Part shown: positions 15,858-22,705 of the stretch, one piece after another
Position numbering within the stretch: the first letter of the stretch is position 1
Layout of the letters: every line of letters begins with the position of its first letter
Origin: Chara braunii
Lineage: Eukaryota; Streptophyta; Charophyceae; Charales; Characeae
Direction: 5' to 3'
NCBI GenBank assembly: GCA_003427395.1
Contig: BFEA01000029.1
Coordinates: 1,310,673-1,333,377, forward strand
Length of the DNA stretch: 22,705 nucleotides
Program-made: the position numbers and the translations under genes
The notes under the pieces: generated by a model
Databases searched by the model: none
What the model was told of the DNA's origin: nothing
What the model saw: the letters and a program-made list of their open reading frames with translations, nothing else

Positions 15858-16338
15858 AAGATGGTACACATCCGTCAATGTGCGGCTTGTATTTCCTTTT
15901 TTTATTTGTTTTAAAGATGTTATTATTATTATGTTCTTAGTATGCTTACTCTGCTTTCTGCGTATGCTTACTAAGCTGTCACGTACTTGTGAGGACAAAC
16001 CATGCTGTTGCTGGTTTTTTTTTTTTTTTTTTTTTTTTTTGGAGAACATCTCATGTTTTGGTTTGTCCTTATCGATCGTTTTGAAATTGCCACGTCAGCC
16101 TTCTTTTGCCGACGTTATCCAATGATGATGTGGCAAACCATGACTCGTAGATGATGCCGGTTCCTGATTTATGCGTGTCATCTTTGCGCAGGGCCCATTC
16201 TCTGTATCGTTCAATTTTAACAAATGGCCCGAAGGACGTGATGGCGGTACTTCGAAAATGCTCTTTTGTCAGGAAATTACCGACTGCTTGTATAGCATGA
16301 TAATTATTTTCGTTGCTGTTGTAGACCCGTCCCCGTCT
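15858..16338. other. Non-coding stretch with a T-run
   Basis: Contains a 25-base T-run near 16016-16040 and no recognisable gene or repeat family. Open frames are short or run into simple repeats. Confidence 0.4.
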
Positions 16339-16546
16339 TCCCCGCTCCTCCCCTCTCTCTCCCTCCCTCCCTCCCTTTCTCTTCCTCTCTCCCTCTCCCT
16401 CCCTCTCTCTCCCTCTGTCTCCCTCTGTCTCCCTCTCTCGCCCTCTGTCTCCCTCTCTCTCTCCTCCCTCTCCCTGACTCGCTTTCTCTGCCTCTCCCTC
16501 CCTCTCCCTCCCTCTCCCTCCCTCTCCCTCCCTCTCCTTCCCTCGC
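16339..16546. repeat. Polypyrimidine tract (CCCTCTCT-type), about 200 bp
   Basis: An almost pure C/T strand made of CCCT, CTCT and CCTC units with a few G or A bases. Such mirror-like purine/pyrimidine DNA can form triplex structures. Peptides read from it (Leu/Ser/Pro, or Arg/Glu/Gly on the other strand) are artefacts. Confidence 0.93.
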
Positions 16547-16678
16547 CCCCAACAACACTTCGTTTACGTCTTTCATTCTGCTATCAACTCCTCGGAAGCA
16601 CATTTGATCTGTGGGCAGAGATCGCTTTATCCCGCCCTACCCCTCCCCCTCCTCCCCCCCCCATTTTCGAACTGTTGT

Positions 16679-16741
16679 CCTGGGAGGGAGTGTTTCCCGG
16701 GCCCATTGCAAGAGTTTGCGGGTGGCACACTCCCTCCCAGG
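16679..16741. repeat. Perfect 14-bp inverted repeat
   Basis: CCTGGGAGGGAGTG at 16679-16692 is exactly complementary to CACTCCCTCCCAGG at 16728-16741. The loop is 35 bases and weaker pairing flanks the arms. Confidence 0.75.
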
Positions 16742-16950
16742 TTGCAGATCCGGACTTGGGGGCTTTTTCTTTCCAGCCCTATTTGAGAAAGAAAACCTCG
16801 AATAATGACTGTCATCACCGATCGCTCGCGCGCGCGCGCGTGTGAAAGACGACTTTGCAGATCGTCGCATCATGTTCCACCACCTTGTTTTTCTTTTGTG
16901 TGTGTGTTGTCATGTTCGCTATCCATAACACCACAAGAAAAGCTCTCTCG

Positions 16951-17062
<112 letters not shown>

Positions 17063-17279
17063 ACTGGATGTGAAATGCCTTGTCGTTTCGAAGGGAAATT
17101 AGATCTGAAACTGGATTTTTTTAATATATGTTTTTGGGGGGGTGCTAATTGATGATGTGTGTTTTTATTTTTGGCGCGCAGTGCGCAATGCACCAAGTCA
17201 AGTACCGGGTTAGCGTCGCGAAAGTAAACGTCGAGAGCGACTAACCAATTGGTCGGTCCAGATTGGGATACCGATTTTG

Positions 17280-17782
17280 ATGGGGCTGTCAATTGCGGAA
17301 GCGTTGGATTACGCCCGCCACAACGGGTGGCTGGATCTGGAAACTTCGTTGAAGGGTCGTTCAAGCGGGGCGCAGCGGCCATCGCGGTTCAGGCTTGTTG
17401 ATTATGACCTCGACTCAACCGACGACGACGATGAGGAGAACAGTGAAGAAGAAGAGGAGGTGGTGGCAGTCGGGGGGAGGGAGGGCGCAGATCGCAGATC
17501 GGTCGCGGGTCGGCGTGCAACTGGCGGGAATGTGTTGTTGAAGACTGCTACACAGTCATTATCATCATTCCGTTCGATGGAGAAGACTGATGATAATGAT
17601 GATGGTGATGATGATGATGATGATGATGAGGATGAGGAGGAGGAGGAGGAGGCTGCGGTGGTTAAGGGCAGTAATCGGCAACACGTGGATAATATCGAGG
17701 AAGAGTTCAAGAAGCTAATGCTGGAAGTCAAGGAGGGTCAGCAAGAAGATGAGCAAGATGATGATGAAAGGTCAAAAGGCAA
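17280..17782 (+). CDS. Acidic protein exon, unknown function (candidate 5' exon of the PIN-domain gene)
   Basis: The frame opens MGLSIAEALDYARHNGWLDL, a plausible folded N terminus, then becomes strongly acidic. It has Asp/Glu runs at about residues 50-65, a long Asp then Glu run encoded by (GAT)n and (GAG)n at 17590-17655, and a charged helix-like end (EEFKKLMLEVKEG). A stop follows at 17784, but two possible donors precede it: AAAG|GTCAAA after 17770 and GCAA|GTGAAA after 17782. Both leave two bases of a codon, which fits the candidate acceptors at 19099 and 19102. The frame is also open upstream of ATG to 17214, so the true start could be earlier. No family recognised. Confidence 0.5.
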
Positions 17783-17786
17783 GTGA

Positions 17787-18355
17787 AAGAGAGGGAAAGA
17801 AAGCTGAAAATGTTTAATGCAGTAAAAAGCTGTGCTGTTTGGTGATTGCTATACTTATGTAATTGATTTTTTCCCTCCCCTTTTTCTTTCTTTCTTTATG
17901 GGAAAAAATCAGGAAGGTGTGAGCGGCCTGCCGCCAAAATAAAGCCCCTCCCCGTTTTGGCTAAATTCGGTTCTACCCGAGTAAACGCTGACATTACTCA
18001 GGCCAAATAGAAGTTTTTTTTTGGGGGTGGGGGGTGGGGAGAGGGAGGGGGTTAAATTCCCGTACTTGTTTATCATCTATGCATCAAGAGTTCGAACTCT
18101 GACAAACACACAATTGCTAAGGGGTCTGCCCCACAAAAGAAATGATTAGTTTTTTGGCGAATCGGGGTGGTGATTAAGTTATGCCCTATCAAAGATGAAT
18201 AGATTTGAGAGATACTTTGTGTGTGTGCGTGTTTTGTTTCCCCCCCCCTTCTTGTGTGTGTGCGTGTGCTGATTTCTTTCCCTTTTTTTTGTATGTGCGT
18301 GTTTAATGTTTTCCACTCGCTTGGGTGTCCGGTTTTTTTTTTTTTTTTTTGCCCC

Positions 18356-18399
<44 letters not shown>

Positions 18400-18710
18400 T
18401 TTGAATTCCCCCCCCCAAAATGCTGTTTTTTGAACTTTTTTGGTCGGGACAATTGTTTAGCTTTTGTGGACTGATTGCCTTTATGAATCGTGATCCATTG
18501 GATTACTTTGATTTTCTCAATTCCTCCAGTTTGGTCCATTGGATTTCTTCGATGGATTGGCTTCCAGGAAGTTAGTCCATTGGATTTAATTTTATGTCAA
18601 ATTTGATCCACTCTGTCTGAAATTTGATTCATTTGGTCTAAATCTGGTTCCCTTGGATTAGGTTGGATTGATTGGTTTCCTGAATGTTAATCCATCGAAT
18701 TCAGTTTGAT
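17787..18710 (+). other. Probable intron with simple repeats
   Basis: A G-run, T-runs and GT microsatellites (18215-18300 scattered, 18357-18396 pure). From 18530 there is a degenerate duplication built on GTCCATTGGATTT and GATTGGxTTCC (18554 and 18669). No coding region supported. It would be intron if the exons at 17.3 and 19.1 kb belong together. Confidence 0.4.
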
Positions 18711-18781
18711 CAAATTTGCTCAATTTGCTCAATTTGCTCAATTTGCGCAATTTGCTCAATTTGCTCGATTTGCTCAATTTG
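18711..18781. repeat. 9-bp tandem repeat TTTGCTCAA, eight units
   Basis: Nearly perfect TTTGCTCAA units with single changes (GCGCAA, CTCGAT). A plus-strand frame reads FAQ repeated, but the unit length alone guarantees an open frame. Confidence 0.93.
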
Positions 18782-18790
18782 ATATAATAG

Positions 18791-19032
18791 GACTTGTTGG
18801 AATCGTCTCGATACTGAAGGTGGATCTAAATTATCTAATCAATTCACATTTATCCATTGTGTCATTTGACTCTTTTGATTTCATCTACTAAATTGTATTA
18901 ATTTGATCAATTTGTTCAATTTGATCTAGAAATTTTGACTTGTTGGTGATCCGTCTGGATATCGTTGGATTTCTTCAGTTCACATTTATCCCTTGTATGA
19001 TTGGAGTCGTTTGATTCATCTACTAAGTTGTG
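18791..19032. repeat. Degenerate tandem duplication, about 148-bp offset
   Basis: The segment running from CTTGTTGG through TTCACATTTATCC to TCATCTACTAAATTGT (18791-18896) recurs with changes at 18939-19032. It lies just before the PIN exon. Confidence 0.75.
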
Positions 19033-19099
19033 CCGTCGGTGGATCCTCCCTCTCATTGTCTTTGTCTTGTCGTTCTTGCGAAGTGGGCATTCCGTCAAG

Positions 19100-20055
19100 C
19101 AGCAACAGAAGGCTTGCTGGCAAGGGCGTTGAGTCAAGGAGCGCGGAAGTGCGGAAGGTTGAGGCTGGACGTGCTAACTCTGGCCACAGCAGTGCCGTTG
19201 GCTCTCATGCATCTGCAGCATCTCGACGTACGGCGATCTCTGCAACAAATCAAGAGTGCCGGATGCATCAAGAAGGGTTAGCAGATTATGACCTCCCAAC
19301 AAAGGCAACCCCCTTGATCTCTCCTGCCGCTGCGCTTGATTTGCTTGCGCAATCCGATTTTCCTGGCAAAAGGGTTGGCGTCAACCATAACAATGAAAGA
19401 TCTGCGTTTTCCTTCGACGTGCTTGCTCGATTAGATTCGCCCAGTCAAAGGGCTGACGTCAACCATAACGAATGTTCTGCAGTTTCCTTTGACGTGCTCG
19501 CGAGATTGGATCCGCCCGGTGAAAGGGTTGACGTCAACAATGGAAGGATGATCGGCGTCGCCGTGAACCGTCAAACTTCCGGTGTAAGCGACCAAGGAGG
19601 GGAGGGGAAGACGACGGCGAAGAAGAATGGAAATGCTTACGGGGTGGCCAATTTGGCAGGAAAGGAGGATTCTCCCAGTGGCGGCAGAGATACTGTCATC
19701 TGTGGACCGATTCACATGGTGCGGGAGGGTTGGCAGGGAACGGATGAGGCTGGTGGAACATCTAGCCTGTCGGGGGGGAGATCGCAATGGCAGGGTAATG
19801 ATGGCAGTGGTTTGGCTTCAAACACTGCAGCTGTTGCCGCCCCAAACGGAGAAGAGAGTACTGGTGCGATGGACTGGTATGTGGTGGTTGATACTAGTTG
19901 CTTTATGGAAGTGAAAGACATGAGTGCCTTGTTTATGATACAATTCTGGGGGAACTGCCGGTGGAGATTGGAGAGCCTAGCAGCCCTTCAACAGGCTACT
20001 GCAGAAATGCTGGAAATGTGCAAAGTGAGGGTGATCATGGTTATCCCACAAAGAG
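19100..20055 (+). CDS. PIN-domain protein exon (SWT1-like nuclease, N-terminal region and start of PIN domain)
   Basis: The exon opens after a pyrimidine-rich tract and AG (19099 or 19102) in the frame reading NRRLAGKGVESRS. The first ~250 residues are low-complexity and probably disordered. They include three repeats of 25-26 residues around [F]DVLARLDPPGERVDVNHN, at about 19320-19540. Near the end, DWYVVVDTSCFMEV matches the first strand of a PIN nuclease fold with its metal-binding Asp. About 40 residues later VRVIMVIPQR matches the second strand, where SWT1-type proteins have VIPxxVxxELD. The exon ends at a donor, AGAG|GTAACG (20056), leaving one G of a codon, which would suit the expected valine. 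PIN proteins of the SWT1 group are RNA endonucleases linked to nuclear mRNA quality control. The rest of the domain is not found in the window. Confidence 0.6.
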
Positions 20056-20439
20056 GTAACGAACCTTTTCTTCTCTTCTATCTGTGTGTCATCCTTGGGG
20101 CAGGGACCATGCTAATTTTCTTTGTATAGTCTCTATAGACCTTTCCCCCCCACCCATTTAACAGATGTCCTGAAGGACACTATCTATATTTATTGTATTT
20201 CGTAGAAAGCGAAATAATTGAATTGCCTTACTCTGTGACCATCTTGGGCCGCTGGAGACATGCAAAGTCAGGGCTCTGTTTTGGGCCTCCTGGGACAGTG
20301 TTTTGGGCCTCCTGGGGCACGGTTCCACTAGCCGCAGTGTAAGATTAGAACGTAGAGATACCTGCCTTACTCTGTGACCATCTTGGGCCGCGGATGGCCA
20401 GAGATTTTGGATGCTGACATTTTTTCTTGCCTTTTGTAG
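20056..20439 (+). other. Probable intron after the PIN exon
   Basis: Begins GTAACG and could end at a strong acceptor (TTTTTTCTTGCCTTTTGTAG, ending 20439). It holds a 29-base direct repeat (20224-20252 and 20363-20391) and two tandem 22-base units (20279-20300, 20301-20322; TTTTGGGCCTCCTGGG). Confidence 0.4.
20224..20391. repeat. 29-bp direct repeat
   Basis: TGCCTTACTCTGTGACCATC followed by TTGGGCCGC occurs at 20224-20252 and 20363-20391, offset 139, with no mismatch. Confidence 0.9.
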
Positions 20440-20579
20440 TGCCTAACGGGGATTTCCATGCCATGCCCTCTCCGAGATTGAAAAGCAGCCTGGACCACCT
20501 CCCCCTCCCATTCATGGAGGAGCCTGAGTCATATAGTTGCCAAAACATGTCATCAGCCTGCTTCTTCTCTCCCCCATAG
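20440..20579 (+). CDS. Possible terminal exon after the PIN exon (weak)
   Basis: After the acceptor at 20438-20439 the phase left by the PIN exon gives a valine and then 45 further codons (PNGDFHAMPSPRLKSSLD...) to TAG at 20577-20579. The phase and acceptor fit, but the peptide lacks the ELD-type motif expected after the second PIN strand, so this may be a cryptic or alternative exon giving a truncated protein. Confidence 0.2.
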
Positions 20580-20668
20580 AAAATGTTCTGCAGTAGAGAT
20601 GAGTCTGGGTGGATAGAATGCAAAAAAAATAAAAATAGCACAGAACAGAATAAAATAGAATGGAATGA

Positions 20669-20746
20669 AGAGAAGAAGAAGAAGAAGAAGAAGAAGAAGA
20701 AGAAGAAGAAGAAGAAGAAGAAGAAGAAAGAAGAAGAAGGAGAAGA
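20669..20746. repeat. GAA trinucleotide microsatellite
   Basis: About 78 bases of (GAA)n with two interruptions near its right end. Confidence 0.96.
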
Positions 20747-20826
20747 ATAGAAAGGAATGGAACCGAAACGAGGCCAGACCCGAACCAGACCCCGAATAGG
20801 AACCAGACCAGAACTGGAATAGGACC

Positions 20827-20873
20827 AGAATAGAATAGAGTAGAATAGAATAGAATAGAATAGAAATAGAATG
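20827..20873. repeat. TAGAA pentanucleotide microsatellite
   Basis: (GAATA)n with occasional changes, continuing into related AATAGA-rich sequence up to about 20910. Confidence 0.9.
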
Positions 20874-20910
20874 GAATTGAATTAAAATTAGATGAAATAG
20901 AAATAGAGGA

Positions 20911-21384
20911 CTAGGGTAGACTGGAGTGGACTAGAGTAGACTAAAGGCAGGGATTGCGAGAGTGGCCAAGGGGACTCTCTGGGAATAGAGTGTTTTGGTG
21001 CCATTCAGAGGAATGTGAGGGATATAGATGCTCATTGGTGTGAGCATCAGAACCGTACGTACCTCAGACCTTTGCAGAAGTCCGCTGTCTGTCTCAGAAA
21101 TGTCATTATGATGTTTTTTTCTCGCGATATTTCTATTTCTGTGACACTCTGAATTTTGGCTTACAACATCTCCCATCACATAATAATATCATAATATATG
21201 ATTCCATGGCCGGAGAGTGCCATCATTCCCCCCCCCCATATTTTCTATCATCTTTCTCGTCTTATGCAATGTCTTACGCGTGTTACATGGGTACTGTGAA
21301 GTCTTACCCCCCAGCTAGTGGAACCCATGCCCCTTACACGTAGGAGGCCCACCCGGGGTTGTTTCCTGTTCTCTCACTTTCCAC
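20911..21384. other. Non-coding stretch
   Basis: No supported gene. A reversed GGTTCCACTAGC fragment (plus-strand GCTAGTGGAACC, near 21313-21324) relates to the short repeat also seen at 20307 and 21751. Confidence 0.4.
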
Positions 21385-21495
21385 CTACCGTCTTCACCTG
21401 AATAGAACGCCCAGTCATTATAGCTGCATCTGGACAGAAAGTTGCCCTGAATACAGCTATAATGACCCGACGCTCTATTCTGGTGAAGGCGGTAG
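21385..21495. repeat. Fourth foldback (42-bp arms, 27-base loop)
   Basis: 21385-21426 (starting CTACCGTCTTCACC) and 21454-21495 pair as inverted copies with about five mismatches over 42 bases. The innermost 14 bases around CATTATAGCTG are perfect. The total length of 111 bases and the shape fit a MITE remnant or hairpin RNA precursor. Confidence 0.85.
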
Positions 21496-21769
21496 GGTTT
21501 ACCAGGTGGTTCTCTGTGAGAATATTTATTGAATCCGCCAGTACACGGCCCCAGCAACAAATGGGGGCAGGCCTCCTTTTGGGTGGAGCCGCCAGCCATT
21601 TTGCTCCGTTGGCGAAGCCCCGAACGTTGCCGCAGCATGCAAGCCACAACTTTGCAAAAAATTGCTGGGAAAAGTACAGCTGGTTTAAGAAACAAACTGT
21701 GATTGGTTTACGGAGTTTGTATTAGGATATATATTTATTTATAGGATTCAGCCTCCTGGGGCAAGGTCC

Positions 21770-21913
21770 CACTAGCACAGAGGATTGGATTTAACGCCTG
21801 AATGTGGACGTGTTTCTGGAGTGGGCCAGAAAATGGTGATTGGTCTGCTTTTCTGCACCTCTGCTTAACATGCATCCAGGTTCAGGCGCTTAATCCAATC
21901 CTCTTTGCTAGTG
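21770..21913. repeat. Fifth foldback (33-bp arms, 78-base loop)
   Basis: CACTAGCACAGAGGATTGGA and following (21770-21802) is inverted at 21881-21913 with three mismatches in 33. A direct relative of the left flank (GCCTCCTGGGGCAAGGTCCC at 21751) lies at 20307-20333, 24 of 27 bases the same. Confidence 0.85.
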
Positions 21914-22643
21914 GTGTGACGATCCCTTTTCTGATGCGCGCGATTATCTGCACGAGTGACCTTGGGCCCTTAGGAGGCCTGCGTATGAGTAACGGGGCTA
22001 ATTGCGCAGGTGCCCCTAACTTTCTTTTCGTTTTTGCAGAAACTGGGCCCCAATTATGCAGCGACAAAAACGATGATGTGGCCCTCTCCTTTTTGCCTTT
22101 CCTGTTGGAAACTCGGGATAGGGTTTTTTTTTTTTTTTGGGTGTGATCATCGCTTGGGGCCAACCTTTCATTTTTTTTTATTCTTGGGGAACTGCGCGGA
22201 CAGCCGCGCAGGTAATTGGATTTTCTTCGGAATTAGGACTTTAATTAGAATATGATTTTGGGCACGCTGTATTTTGGATGGCAGCAGCAGTAAGTGCACG
22301 CTGCTTCTTACTCGTGCGCGTATTGGTACGCTCTTTTCCCGCCGCGCCTTAATCCCAGTCTCAACTGTCTTGTTTCTCTTCTTGATCCCGCGTGTAACTG
22401 TAATCTCTCTTTTTGCTAAGTCCTTACTGCATGCATGCATGTGCCTAGTTTCTCCCCTTCTCATTGGCCGAAGTGATGCATGCCAGGATTGATGCATGGA
22501 GAGTGGCTAAGTCTCCCAGGTTGCGGCCCGGGCATGCTGATGGTAGTCCAGATAATACCAGTCTGAGTACCCCTTACTGTGCGAGGCTGAAAGTGCCACC
22601 CAGTGCCCAAAGTGAAGACCTGGCCAATTTCTGAAAAGGCCGT

Positions 22644-22644
<1 letters not shown>
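21914..22644. other. Non-coding stretch to the terminal microsatellite
   Basis: Contains T-runs near 22124-22139 and a TGCATGCATGCATG run at 22430-22441. A possible acceptor (TTTCTTTTCGTTTTTGCAG near 22040) is followed only by a short frame. No gene supported. Confidence 0.4.
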
Positions 22645-22699
<55 letters not shown>

Positions 22700-22705
22700 C
22701 AGAGA
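22645..22705. repeat. GA dinucleotide microsatellite at the window end
   Basis: (AG)n with two ACAG interruptions near the end; continues beyond the window. Confidence 0.96.

Noticed and set aside
16304-16603. Arg/Glu/Gly-rich or Leu/Ser/Pro-rich proteins over the polypyrimidine tract
   Set aside because: Both strands read open because the tract is almost pure C/T; no domain or splice support.
18706-18891. FAQ-repeat protein
   Set aside because: A 9-bp tandem unit without stops forces an open frame; the flanks are AT-rich intron-like sequence.
21315-21695. 126-codon minus-strand gene
   Set aside because: It crosses the hairpin at 21385-21495 and overlaps other open frames on both strands with no recognisable domain.

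Overview
The window looks like gene-poor nuclear DNA from a eukaryote, most likely of the green-plant lineage (inference). The main reason is a non-LTR retrotransposon of plant L1 style: an ORF1 resembling DUF4283 plus a CCHC knuckle, and an ORF2 with endonuclease, reverse transcriptase and a zf-RVT-like Cys/His tail. Supporting signs are tRNA-derived SINEs, intron-like splice signals, very low coding density and many microsatellites. A charophyte or bryophyte is possible, but the sequence alone does not fix the species.

Layout: 1-480 is a phase-locked 67-bp tandem array. 540-3075 is decayed non-coding repeat, probably pieces of an LTR retrotransposon, including a degenerate ~120-bp internal repeat and a 71-bp direct duplication. 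3547-11874 is one 8.3-kb L1-type LINE on the minus strand, bounded by a perfect 12-bp target-site duplication. It has a poly-A tail at its left end, a broken ORF2, a broken ORF1 and a 1.4-kb 5' region whose first bases are tRNA-like (A and B boxes). 11887-13620 holds a possible small first exon, a 22-bp palindrome, a 19-bp minisatellite carrying CACGTG boxes and three long foldbacks. 13118-14944 holds three minus-strand copies of one tRNA-derived SINE family, one with a 10-bp target-site duplication. 15072-15841 has two abutting tandem-repeat families. 16339-17059 is simple-sequence DNA.

The best host gene candidate is on the plus strand. An acidic exon (17280-17782) and a second exon (about 19100-20055) can be joined in phase. 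The second exon carries three 25-26 residue repeats and then the start of a PIN-type nuclease domain (SWT1-like by resemblance). The intron between them is full of short tandem repeats. The rest, 20056-22705, is intron or intergenic DNA with microsatellites, two more foldbacks and dispersed short repeats.

Nothing forms an operon-like system. The items most worth follow-up are the LINE with a tRNA-like 5' end, the extra coding stretch overlapping its ORF2 start, the CACGTG minisatellite upstream of a long hairpin, and the clustering of foldbacks.
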